Shown here: in pieces, positions 53,071-64,000 of the stretch
Numbering within the stretch: position 1 is the first letter of the stretch
How the letters are laid out: the number at the start of each line of letters is the position of its first letter
Assembly: GCA_024195585.1 (NCBI GenBank)
Contig: SWBL01000027.1
Coordinates: forward strand, 166,431-230,430
DNA: 64,000 nt
Direction of reading: 5' to 3'
Source of the DNA: Aureobasidium sp. EXF-3400
Taxonomy: Eukaryota; Ascomycota; Dothideomycetes; Dothideales; Saccotheciaceae
Made by a program: the position numbers and the translations under genes
The notes under the pieces: generated by a model
What the model saw: only the letters and a program-made list of their open reading frames with translations
What the model was told of the DNA's origin: nothing
Databases searched by the model: none

Positions 53071-53997
53071 ATGTCGGCCACTGGAATTGATAGCCGAGCG
53101 CTCTTCAGCAAGAACTGGCGAATTGAGGTAGATTAGATGGTCTCCGGCGGCACCCAGAAAGACAGCAAAGATCTCGGGAGGATAGTTCAAGAACTCATCC
53201 ACAACCTCGCACAGCGACACAACAACCATAGCAACCAGACAGCTAAGATGGGCTGGGATTTGCACGACCTTTGGTATACGCTCATCCAGGCTGCCAGTAT
53301 CTCTGACGCAGAAAGTCCCAACCAAGATACACTTGCGTCTTATGCCATACATGCCAGAGAACTTGGCCCCTTCACGCGTAGGTCTGAAGGCAAACCTGGC
53401 GAAGCATATCGAGGCACCGAGCCATTGACACAGTCGGAAAGTTAAGGTGGTTTTGAGGATCTCCGATACCTCGCATCCTATCTGGAGGAGTTCTGGTTAA
53501 ACACCTCGTGGACGGTGTCGCCACTGCATCGTCGGAATGTTTCAGCCTTCACTGCGAGACTTGTCGCTCTCGGTGTTCAAGACAAGCAAATCGTTCCATG
53601 CGGCACGTATCTCATCAAACAAACCCTAGAGGTCCCACAAAGTTCAACTCAACTTGTCGGGAAAACTACTACCAGCCTCGAAGATCTGCTACCTGCCGCG
53701 ATGGCCTGGATCTCCTACGCTCGTCATAAGACCCTCAAGCTGTCGATAGAGAACCACAGTCTATCACAAGAATGGACGACGCCTGGTAGCCTTGCCAGCG
53801 CTGGCGGTATCACAGCCAACAGTCTCAGTCTTGAACGATGGTGTTTTTGGAAGCTACGACTAGAGGACTCGGGGCGAAGCTGTATCAGCACGCTCAGCCC
53901 TTCGGTTGAGCAGTGTTTGCGCTCCATGGAGGCCGCTGAACATGATCTTGGAGTCGACCTCCCCAGGCGCCTTGTTACCGCTACTCAAGTGCGCTGA
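53071..53997 (+). pseudogene. DUF3632-type gene broken by two in-frame stops
   Basis: One reading frame from the ATG at 53071 (MSATGIDSRALFSKN) to the stop at 53997 shows the layout of fungal DUF3632 proteins: DLHDLWYTLIQAAS, LASYAIHARELGPFTRR, FEDLRYLASYLEEFWLN, NVSAFTARLVALGV, LEDLLPAAMAWISYARHKT, and LERWCFWKLRLED. The frame is interrupted by TAG (53134-53136) and TAA (53443-53445). Coding similarity continues directly on both sides of the second stop, and no intron of normal size can remove either. Both stops differ from CAG/CAA by one C-to-T change, the kind produced by RIP. The function of DUF3632 is unknown. It lies between the MITE-like element and the PKS. Confidence 0.68.
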
Positions 53998-54276
53998 GAT
54001 AGAACTTCAATGTACACAATCAGTGGTGGGGTTATACTGTCAACTGTGCATACTTCAGAATGTTATCAAAACAACCAGTCTCTCCTTTCCTCAGCTTGAA
54101 CTCTCATCCACGCGCGAATTGGCGACGTTAATGCAGGGAGATCGTCACTGAAGTCGCCAGCTTAGAGACAGTGCTGGAAGTGGATGGAATCCATGGAATG
54201 TCGGCCCATAGGAGTACTTTCTTCGCACGGAGCTCAAGCTATATAAAAACTAGATCTGTCTGGAGGCAGAACCATA

Positions 54277-57200
54277 TTACTTTCCCATAGGCAACTTTGT
54301 TACCACCTTCTCGCAGACCGCAACAAGCGATCTTGCATTGGTAATGTCAAGTGTACTTAGCTCGGCCCCCAACTTGGTTCGAATCCATCCGCGTAGCTCG
54401 ACAGCCGACAAAGAGTCCAAGCCGTACGCTTGCAACGGCTTACCAGGCTCCACCTCGGTCTCAAGACGCAAAACCTTGACAATCTGAGTGGACATCAGAC
54501 CAACACAAGCCTTGATCAATGTTGCAGCATTGGCGCCCGATGAATGCATGACAAGAAATGCGCTGACGGCTTGATCAACGGCATCCTTGCCGCCGGTAGA
54601 TTGATCGTCCGTCACGGCAGTACTGCTGCTGTTGAACAGGTAGGCAAAACGTGCTTCACCAGACAGCTCTGATGATCCGTCGTTGGGCAGCGGGAAAGTG
54701 ATTCCGGTCACTAGCTGCGAAGCACTTGACTTGTTGAGAGGGTTGCGGTTGTCTTGTTGAAAGATCGAGTACGCGATGATACGGCGCAGCATTTCCTCAT
54801 TGATGGGTGTCCACTGACGCTTATCAAAGCGAGCCTCGAGACTAGAGCCTTGCTCGGCAACGTAACCAACATCTTCAATGGCACCCAGATCAATGCTGTT
54901 CGCGGGCAGACCAAGCGAGTTGCGGTAGCCAGCAAAGGCATCAAGGAAAGCATTTGCTGCTGCATAGTTGGCTTGACCCTTGTTTCCGATGACTCCAGAG
55001 ATACTGGAAAGCAATGTGAAAAAGTCAAGGGACTGCTTTTGCTCCTCTTGAGCTGCGCGATGAAGGTTCCAAGTGCCATGGACTTTGGCGTCGATTGATT
55101 GCTGATAGTCTTCGACGTCCATTGTCTCGTATGGTTTGTCCTGGACTTGGCATCAGTACACAGTTTCTGGACTGGATAACGCTCACTTACTCTGAGGACC
55201 ATTGCTCCCTGGATAACACCTGCAATCCTCCTGGGATAAGCGGACTTGAACATGTTGCGGACAAAATGCCAATCTGCTATGTCGCCTTGAGCTGCTGTGA
55301 CAGTACATCCATAAGTTGCACAGCTTCTGACGACTCGCACCGAGGCGTCATCTAGGATGCCGCTTCTGTTGCAGGCAATCAGGTGTCGAGCGCCGTGGCG
55401 CGCCAGATGGATGGCAACACTACCACACAAGCCCTTGAGACCTCCGACGATGAGGTAGGAGACGTCTGATTGTAACTGAAGTGTGCGCAGGGCAGGTCTG
55501 ATGGGAACTTGTGTATCCTCTCCGTGACTCGTGATCACAATCTTTCCGATGTGCTGTCCACGACGAATGTACGCCAAGGCAGCTGGCACATTATCGAAAC
55601 CATAGGTGATGACGGGATTAATGGCTTTGATGTGCTTTGCCTCGACCAGATCGAAGATTTCGTCGAGGAGCGTCTCAACCAAGGAGTCCTTGATATCTTT
55701 CGTGTAGGACAGATCAACAGCGCGGAATGAACAGTTCCTATCAAATGGCTCCATGGCTAGTGTGTTGCGGTCAACAACGTCACGCTTGCCAATCTCAACC
55801 ATGTTACCACCGTCGGCGACGATTCTCCAAGAAGCATCGAGCAGTTCGCCAGTCAACGAGTTCAGGATAAGGTCTAAGCCACGGCCTTGGGTCTCGGCCA
55901 GAATCTCTGCAGCGAACTTGGTGCTGCGGGAGGAGAACATTCTGTTCTCGGGGATCCCGAACGTTGTAGCGAGGAACTCACGTTTTTCGGCAGTACCGAC
56001 CGTGACAAAGATATCTGCTTTCTTGTATCGGGCAAGCTGAATTGCTGCCAGACCAACGCCACCAGCAGCTGAGTGAATCAAAACCGACTAGAGATCTGTC
56101 AGATATAGTCGCCCTCAAAATGGCTTTCTGTACTTGCCTGGCCTTCTTTCAGATTACCAATGTGGAACATCGAGTAGAGAGCGGTCATGTAGACCAGAGG
56201 AATCGTGGCTGCATCCTCGAAGTTCATCCATGCTGGGATCAGGTGGGCACGCTGGACCGGAGCCTGCAGACGATTGGCATATGTGCCACTTCTCATGACC
56301 GCGACACGATCTCCCAGCTTGAATTTTGTTACGCCTGCACCTAGACGTCTGACGACACCAGCACATTCGCAACCAATCATATACTCGTTCTCGGGTACGA
56401 TACCCATGGTAGTGGCGACGTCCTAGCTCAATTTATCAGCATAAATCCTCCAAAAGGTCAGATATGTGCACCGTGACTCACCTTGAAGTTGACACCGACA
56501 GTCATGACCTCCAGCTCGATGAAACCAGGCTCGACAGGCACCTCACCTGTATGGTTCTCGCACCATGTAAACTCCAACGAACCGACCTTCTCGGCACGAA
56601 TTTGCACCATCGCCTCAGACTCATGCAAGCCCTTGACTACTGGCTCAGCACCTTCGACCTCGGCTCTCTTGAAAGCATTGACGTTACCATCGGGCACAAC
56701 TCTCTGAACGTGAAGGACGCCATCACGCTCTACGTACTCAGTCTCGCTCTTGCCAGACTGTATCAAACCCAGGATGCGATCGATGGCCCAGGCAGTTGCT
56801 GGACTTGTGCTGGAATGAACGTCGAGTGTAGTCAGCATGGCTCCAGGGTCTTCACGGCGGACTACTCGGAAGAGACCGTGAATCATTGCATTCTCTGGGT
56901 CAGTGATACGGTACTGTCCACCCTTCGTCACCCACAGCAAAGGGTTACCCGTGCTGACCAATGACTTGATCGAGTCCCATTGATGAGCATTGATGTTAGA
57001 CATCAGCGAAGTGGAGAGTTCGTCAAGGATGAGAATGACAGACTTCGATGACAGAGCTGAGGCTGCTGTATGTTCGTTGACGTTCCACCCTGAAGCCTCG
57101 AGCTTCTCTTGCAGGCCGAGAGAAAGGGGAGCAGTCTTTTTGGACAAGCGAACTACAGCTAGATCCCATGACTTGTTGTCGAGCTCGGGTTCGGCTTCTG

Positions 57201-60200
57201 TCTCGCTACCAGCCCTGCAGAGGTAATGGAAGGAGCTTCCGTGTGCTGCAGTGCTGTCGATCACTTCAAGAACTGAATCGAAGTCTTCCAACTTGGTCAC
57301 ATTGCGGAGATGCTTGCGGTTCCAGAATCCGGGATGATCAACTTGGTCGAAGGGGTTCTTCGCAGTCATCAGGTTGTCCGAGTTGGATGACACTGAGCTT
57401 GCTTTGTCTGCGACGCCCCAAGAAGAATTAGACTCAGCGTAAGGAGTGCCAGGCGTTTCGGGCGAAAGTCTTTGGAAGTTGGCCTCTGCAAACTGTTCGG
57501 GTGTGGGTGGGATGTCGCTTGAGAACGATACTCTTGAAACACGATCGCCGAGCTGAATCAGCAAAGTCAACCCATCTTCTGACAACAGGGGTCTCAACTT
57601 CTTGACGAAGTCATCCAGCGAAAGATCGGTCTTTCTCGCAGCCTTGACGATGATGAGGTCGAACTGGGAATCTTGAACCAAGCCAAATGACTCTTTAGTA
57701 AGGTCAATCAGGTGGAACGTGGAGTTTCTGTTGTTCTCATACTTTGTCTGGACCGTGATCAATGCCTTGGCATCGACAGTACCGAGATCGTAGGACGAAT
57801 ACGCTAAACGAGCGGCCATCTCAGATGTTTCGAACCACAGCGAAGAATCATCGGTGAATTCCAGGTTGAGTTCTAATACTTTGAGCAATGGGTTCTTGTG
57901 AGCTGCCAGATCGATAACGGTGTCAAGCTTCGAGGTGGCGGCGTCCTCTGGACGAAGGTACATCAACTGATCTTGACTCATCAGCGAGATGTCTGGCTTC
58001 CAGCATACACGGTCGAAAGTGTGAGGGTCAGGTCTTGGTCCAACATCCAACTTGACATAGTTCAAGCCCTTAACTTGCATAAGCACTGCACCAGTCTCGG
58101 GGTCGTAGACAGAGATGTCCGAAATGATGCTCTTTGCCTGATCAGGACGACCGCGACCTGTATAACCAGATTTGGCAACAGCTAGTCCTTGGCCTAGGTG
58201 GTATGGTACTTTATTGATGACAGCTTCATTGACGATACCAGGTACAATGACGTCTTTCACCAGACTGCGCTCGTTCGAAGCATTTGCGGGCATGGCTGTC
58301 TGCAAGCAGGCGTCAAGTACAGCGGGGTGGAAGGGATAGTATGACTGAGGATCGTGTTTGGACTTTGGCGGAGTCAAGTCAACCATCGCACGGCATTTTC
58401 GCTCTCCACTTGTCGCCTCGAGGCTGGTGACTTTCTTGAAAGACAGCCCGAATCCCATACCAGCCTCACGTTGTGCTTTGTACCACAGAGTGAAAGGCTG
58501 AGGCGTTCTGAGAGGTACCAGGTCGGGACCAGCAAATTTCTCGACAGTAGGATCATCGACACGAATCAGACCGAAACAATGGTCGATGGTAACATCATCT
58601 TTCGAAGTAGAGATTCTGAACTCGTGCCAGTCCTTGCTTCCAGGAACCTTGGAAAGCGTGAGCAAGATCGTGCACTCCTTGTTCTCCTCGACGACAAGAG
58701 CGCGATCAAAACGGACATTGCGGAGACGATATGCCAGCTCGTTGGCGGACGCAACAGCTTTCTCAGGGTTCAGTGCGCAGTACTTCTGGAACATAGCTTC
58801 GACGGCCATAGTTGCGAGACCAGCACCTGGAATCAGAACGTCAGGACCCATCTTGTGGTCACGCAGCCAAGGAACATCATCAAGCATTAGATGTTTGCGC
58901 CAAGTAGGGTTCTGCCACGATGTGCCGAAGATCTTACTTCCGATCAGATCGTGGTTAATGAACTGTCGGAAGCGCCAATCCTTGCTGGCAGCACTTTCAT
59001 GCCAGTACTTGATTGAATGGTTCCAGCTGTAGTTGGGGAGATCAATGATGGTGCGTGCTCGCTGATCAGCGTAGTTGTTAACGTTGGAGAACTCTACAGG
59101 AGCACCGGCCACAAACATGTGACCTGCAACATCGTAGAGAGTCTTCATAGCTTCCGCACCACGAGCCCACGCAGCGCGGTAAGAAACATCGGAACCATTA
59201 GGAAGGGACTTGAGGATCTGAGAAACCGGTCCGGCAAGCGCGCCGGATGGACCGACTTCGATAAGGACGTCTGGTGCGTTTTCTTGCGAGATCATCTCCT
59301 TGACAGCTTCATAGAATCGGACAGGTGAGATCATGTTCGTCTTCCAGTAAGCAGCATCGGTGGGGGTGCCTTCAACGAGTTTGGAAGCTGTCACAGATGA
59401 GAACATGGAGATTGCTTCCGAGACCGAAGCTTGCTGCGCGCTAAAGCCTTGATCTTTGATCAGGAGAGATTCATATTCCTCACCAATAGGACCCATCAGC
59501 TCAGAGTGGTAGGCAAGATCGACTTGAAGAAGACGGGCGAAATGCCCAGCATCCTTGATATTGTTTGCCAAATCCTCTAATTCAGACTTCTTGCCGGAGA
59601 TGGTCAAACTCGTGGGTCCATTAAAGCAAGCAATCCAAGTACTGCCGGAATACTTCTCCAAGAATGGAGTGGCTGCTTCTGCGCTAAGGCCAACTGCAAG
59701 CATACCAACATTGGATTCAGCCTCGTGCTTGCGGTTGACGGCAGCTTTTCCTCTGTAGAATGCGGATTTGATAGCTTCTGCACGATCCAAGAAGCCCGCT
59801 GCGTAAGCAGCGGCAATCTCTCCAGAGGAGTGACCTACAACACTGGACGGCACAATACCCCATGACCTGAGCACTTCAATCAGACACAGCTGAATGGCTG
59901 TTGCCAACGGTTGTGAAAACTCTGGCTGACGCATGTGCTCGGCTGAACGTGGTTCTGTCAACTCAGTCACTAGCGACCACTTTGGAGGATCGACAGTATC
60001 TTGCAAGACCTGATCGAGCTCTTCCAAGATTGCTCTTGTTGATGGAAAGAATTTCAGCAAGTCTTTACCCATCTGAGGCCATTGAGCACCCTGTCCTGTA
60101 AAGACGAATCCGACTTTAGGTGCATGCGAGTTCTTCTTAGCAAGGACGAAGTCCTTGGGCTCGATTTCGGTTGTGCGAGTGGTGATATAAGCACGGTGCC

Positions 60201-61758
60201 AGAGTTTCGAGCGACGCTCAGAGAGTGTGTAAGCCAGATCAGGAAGACTGACTTTCACGCCAGGGTTGATGAGATGGTTGCAGAGGGTCTCGATGTTTGC
60301 TTTGAGAGAAGAAGCATCGTTGGCCGACAAGACGAGTGTGTAGGGCTTATTTGCGGTCTGGTCCTCGTCGTCTTCAATTTCGAACTCTGCATCGACCGAC
60401 AGAAAGGAGGATGTGTGATGTACTCTGGATTGGACTGGTGCTTCCTCGATGATCGCATGTGCGTTTGCACCACCATAACCAAAGGAGTTGATACTAGCTC
60501 GTCTCGGCTTTCCGTGTGTTTCGGGCCAAGCAAGCATGGTTCTCGAAGCCTTGACTTTGTTGCCAGCAAAATCAATCTTGGGGCTTGGGTTGATGAACAG
60601 AGGTGTTCCTGGGATTTTGCCGTTCTCGATTGACAATACCGTCTTGATCAGACCAGAGATGCCAGCCGCAGGTTCAGAGTGCCCAACATTGCTTTTAATA
60701 GAGCCGATAATCAGAGGCCTCTCGACGTCACGGCTGCCGGAGAAGGCGAAGCCAGCACCTCGAACCTCGGTCGGGTCTCCAGCCTGAGTACCCGTGCCGT
60801 GACATTCGAGGTATTGAGTATCGTTAAGGTTGGTGATGCCTGCATTGGCGTAGGCTGAGCGAATAGCGGCTGCTTGGGCTTCAGCGCTGGGACTTGCAAT
60901 ACCGCCTGTCCTTTCGTTGCTGTTGGATGCTAAGCCACGGATGACGGCTCTGATTGGGTCTCCGTCGCGAATAGCATCAGACATTCGCTTGACGATCACG
61001 CAACTGACTGCTTCAGCCTTTACGTATCCGTCGGCAGAAACGTCAAAGGTGTGGCAGTAGCCAGTGGGCGAGTGTGCTTGGCCAACATTTCCGGCGTCAA
61101 TTACGTGGTCAGGATTGAAGTAGAAGTTGCTAGTAGCGACAATAGCAGCATTGACTTCGCCGGACTGCAAGACGCGACATGCGAGGTCGAGACCAACAAG
61201 ACTACCTGAACACGCTGTGTCGATGGTGATACTTGGGCCCTTGATGTTCAAAAAGTAGCTGATTCTGTTGGCCATGATTGCACGACCCACACCAATGGCG
61301 TTGTTTGCGGGTCTGTCTTCAGGGTCTCTGTTTTGCATGTCGCCATAGTCGGATGAGTAGGCCCCCACGAAACATGCAACAGGCTTTCCGTAATTTTTTT
61401 CGAGGGGAATGCCTGCATTCTCGAGGCCCTCGTAGACTACTTCAAGCATCTGTCGCTGGTTGGGATCCATGGCAATCGCCTCTGTGCCGGAGATCTCGAA
61501 GAATGAAGCATCGAAGTCTGCGGGGTCGACATCATCCAGGAACATGCCTCCAAGGGGACGCATCGTTCCAGGCTTGTGGGATCCATCCCAGTGAGTGTCG
61601 ATGTTGAAGCGATTCTTTGGAACCCTGTTGGAGGCAACCTTGCCCTGTTCGAGGAACTCCCAAAGCTTTCTAGGATTGCTATTGCCACCTGGAAGTCTGC
61701 AGGCAAAGCCCACGATCACCGGGGGATCTTCTTGATATGTTTCTCCAGGCATGATCAA
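54277..61758 (-). CDS. Highly reducing type I polyketide synthase, 2440 aa
   Basis: An iterative PKS that builds a reduced polyketide from malonyl-CoA. Exons 61758-56482, 56422-56138, 56087-55191 and 55140-54277 keep phase 0. KS (residues 11-440): Cys183 in DTACSGS, His320 in ECHGTGT, His360 in KSNVGHSE. AT (550-870): Ser644 in GHSSGE. DH (935-1235): His968 in RDHKMGPDVLIPG, Asp1149 in DACLQ. MT region (about 1280-1450): the SAM-binding glycine motif is missing (VLELNLEFTDDSS), so methylation is unlikely. ER: spans the first intron (GVNFK|DVATTM), with NADPH loop HSAAGGVGLAA. KR: YLIVGGLKGLCGS, LLSSISG and ANYAAANAF. ACP: YGLDSLSAVELRGW near the C-terminus. There is no thioesterase, reductase or acyltransferase release domain, so a partner must release the chain; the divergent alpha/beta hydrolase is the natural candidate. 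Intron 2 uses a GC donor. Confidence 0.95.
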
Positions 61759-62447
61759 CTGAATGTATGAGTGTTAGAGTTGAAGAGTTTGCAAGTCTAT
61801 AGTTGTGGATTCTAGTGGATTGCGGTGAACAAGCGACTCTGATTTTATCTAGTTTCGATCACTACGATCAGCTGTAATCTGCTCACTGTATCAGCAATGC
61901 TCATCAATGTATCAACCATGCTCACCACTATGTTGTTCGTCTCCAAACACACATACTATTCGTAAAATGCTGCTATCGTACAGCTTACCGAGGCTCTAGA
62001 CAGTTCTGCGAGCAGGTGGTCTGTCATTGACCAATAGGCTGATGACATCGGAAATAATGACGGCGAGAAGTGACTTGGCCGTTGCTTGTTGTCCACATAC
62101 CGATCGTTATCAGCGGATTACCTATGCAGGGTCATGCTGATGGAATACATGGTTGAAGCATCTCTTGTTGAGGCTGCTTACGGTCCCGACATGTTGGTAG
62201 AATCCTGCAGTCAGCAAATCCAGTATTCTGCATAGTAAGAGGTTGACCTCATGGCTTCGAATGCTTATTCGCCAAGCCTTACGAACTGGACGACAACAGT
62301 TGAGCAGATTCGAGTGTCCTGTCTTATACTGATCTTTGCATATCGCAAACTCACTATTATAGCCACTCTTCGGTGGAGTCTTGTTCGAACCTCACTGCAC
62401 AAGCGCTGCCTACGAGTTTGAGAAACCGTCTTTAACTCCTTGGCACA
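61759..62447. promoter_or_regulatory. Bidirectional promoter region of PKS and hydrolase
   Basis: 689 bp between divergent start codons. Co-regulation of the two genes is likely from this arrangement (inference). ATGCTCATCAATGTATCAACCATGCTCA (61908-61935) contains a near-direct repeat of ATGCTCA. No clear Zn2Cys6 binding palindrome was recognised. Confidence 0.5.
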
Positions 62448-63479
62448 ATGGTCGGATCAAGACATGAGCCAGTCGAGTGTAAGACTGTTGACCAAACGAT
62501 CCTTCGTGGATTGTTCTTTGCCGCCAACGGCCCTGCTCCCATCATAATAATGTCGCATGGCGTATGTACCCCGACAATGAACCGCATTGGCCAGTGTAGC
62601 TGATTGAGAATCACAGTTCAACTGCGTCAAGGAGATGACACTCCCAGAAATCGCGGAGAGTTTCCAGACCTCCGGCTACAATGCTCTCATTTATGATGCC
62701 CGAAGCGTCGGCGCAAGTGAGGGGTTCCCTCGCAACTTGCTCAATCCTCTTCAAATGGCCGAGGACCTATCAGGTACGTCTCTGGCCGCAAGATCAGTCT
62801 CTCCAACGCAGACTGACCATGATGTGCGGGTCTAGACATCGTCACTTTCACCACTACGCTGCCAACCGTCGATGCTCGCCGCATTCTTCTTTGGGGCATG
62901 TCATTTGGAGGCATGGTCAGCGGAATCTGCAGCACACTGGACCGCCGCATCAGAGGCGTTGCCATGGTTTGCCCATTGTTCAGCTTTGTGACAGACCAAA
63001 AGCGCAAGACTGTGTTGGCACAGTGCATCAAAGATCGAACTTCCCAGCTCCGTGGCAACGAAGCCTACACGATCCAACCTTTCAACAGCAGAGGTGAGAA
63101 TCCTGCGGGTATGGGTGGCTCTGGTGGGCCGGGTGGCGTTGAAGCATACAATCTCATGCAAGCCGCTGCGGAACTGGGACATCCAGGATTTCGCAACCGC
63201 ATTGCTTTGCAGACCTATCTGAAGCTCGTGTTGGCTAGACCCAAGGAGATCATCGAGCTGTTGGAGGACGTGCCAGTTTTCATGGTCATACCAGAGTTGG
63301 ATGACATTTCAGCTCCTGCTGAGCAACAGGAACTTTTCGATAAGCTCAACGTCAAGAAACGTCTTTACCTGGCCAAAGGCAAGGGACACCTGAGCATCAT
63401 GACAGGCGATGGATCGGTGGAGCTGATAGAGTCGACTAAGGAGTTTTTTAGTGATGCCTTGGAAGGAAATTTGAGGTGA
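62448..63479 (+). CDS. Alpha/beta hydrolase, putative polyketide-releasing hydrolase or transferase
   Basis: Three exons (62448-62561, 62617-62773, 62836-63479) give 304 residues. After MVGSRHEPVECKTVD come IIIMSHG|FNCVKEMTLPE (oxyanion region), YNALIYDARSVGASEGFP, the nucleophile elbow LLWGMSFGGMVSG with Ser, an acid in VIPELDDIS and His in AKGKGHLSIM, giving a full Ser-Asp-His triad. This FNxVKE/YDARSxGxS type matches the hydrolases and 'polyketide transferases' found beside fungal highly reducing PKSs. It is divergent from a PKS that lacks a release domain, so release or transfer of the polyketide is the likely job (inference). A plain detoxifying hydrolase is the alternative. Confidence 0.85.
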
Positions 63480-64000
63480 CTTAGAGTAGACGTGAATGAT
63501 CAGGAGAAATCTCTCGCTGGGCAAAGCTTGATTTGTATGGCGGTTTTTCGAATAAATTGTCAGCTATGTGCGCTTGTATGTGATAAAGAAACAACTTGGG
63601 CTCTGCTCTGCGCCACCATCGGCTGGGAACAATTTGATCTCTTTCTGTGCATGAAATCTAGGCTTTAGTCCATAACGGTCAAAACATACACCCGATCGCG
63701 GGTTTTTGAGCCACAAGGCTTGCCAGAACAACTGCATTTCAAACTTCAACCTTTGTGCAATCCAACAAGCTTCGACTGTTCAAATCTGGGTCTGTCTTCG
63801 CTTAACTTTGACGTGCAAAAAATCGTGGGGATGCATGATGACCCTGTCTTCCCATTTCATGGCCTCATGTGTGCCAGGCAGCATCTCCAGCTCGTAGAGA
63901 GAAGGTGGACGGACTGCGAGATTATTCATCGAATTCATCAATTATTATTGTACTACGAGCTGGAGCAGTGTCTCCTGGTGATTGTCGTGAATTTCCAGCG
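63480..64000. other. Right-edge intergenic region
   Basis: 521 bp after the hydrolase stop to the window end. Only short ORFs. A further cluster gene may start beyond the edge. Confidence 0.35.

Noticed and set aside
58354..58890. 178-aa plus-strand ORF inside the PKS
   Set aside because: Antisense to the DH domain of the PKS with no independent support.

Overview
The window is nuclear DNA of a filamentous ascomycete, most likely a Dothideomycete. Coding regions are broken by short introns (about 45-95 bp) with GT...AG borders, genes sit on both strands without operons, and the contents are fungal: a class II hydrophobin, a highly reducing polyketide synthase (PKS), a CaMKK-type kinase, GMC oxidoreductase, F-box families and Ser/Thr-rich wall proteins. 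The class assignment is inference; Pezizomycotina is well supported.

Layout. Bases 1-10.5 kb are a conserved housekeeping block: the end of an unplaced gene, mitochondrial succinyl-CoA:3-oxoacid CoA-transferase, a CaMKK, the TRAPP subunit Bet5, the clamp-loader subunit Rfc3 and the tRNA m1A58 methyltransferase subunit Trm6. Two close divergent pairs (CaMKK/bet5, rfc3/trm6) share short promoters. From 10.5 to 34.4 kb the content is accessory and surface related: two orphan proteins, a membrane protein ending in a PAN/Apple-like module, a GPI-type Ser/Thr-rich protein, an aspartic-protease-like membrane protein lacking its first catalytic Asp, an SDR, a GH47 mannosidase gene broken by an in-frame TAG, a Ser/Thr-rich single-pass protein, a GT31-like glycosyltransferase, a class II hydrophobin, a GMC oxidoreductase and a methyltransferase. 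N-myristoyltransferase follows at 34.5-36.0 kb.

From 36.3 to 45.3 kb lie five consecutive minus-strand, intronless genes of two families: three F-box proteins with a Cys-rich zinc-finger-like tail, then two large (831 and 795 aa) paralogues of unknown function whose upstream DNA is also partly duplicated. Next come a kinesin-6-like motor, an unusual protein kinase and a bZIP-ankyrin gene. At about 52.15-52.64 kb there is an AT-rich MITE-like element with TA-flanked inverted ends, and beside it a DUF3632-type gene interrupted by two in-frame stops.

From 54.3 to 63.5 kb is the edge of a secondary-metabolite locus: a 2440-aa highly reducing PKS (KS-AT-DH-degenerate MT-ER-KR-ACP, no release domain) divergently paired with an alpha/beta hydrolase that probably releases or transfers its product. 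The cluster may continue past the right edge.

Intron borders were placed by eye from splice consensus and reading-frame continuity; transcripts would be needed to confirm them.
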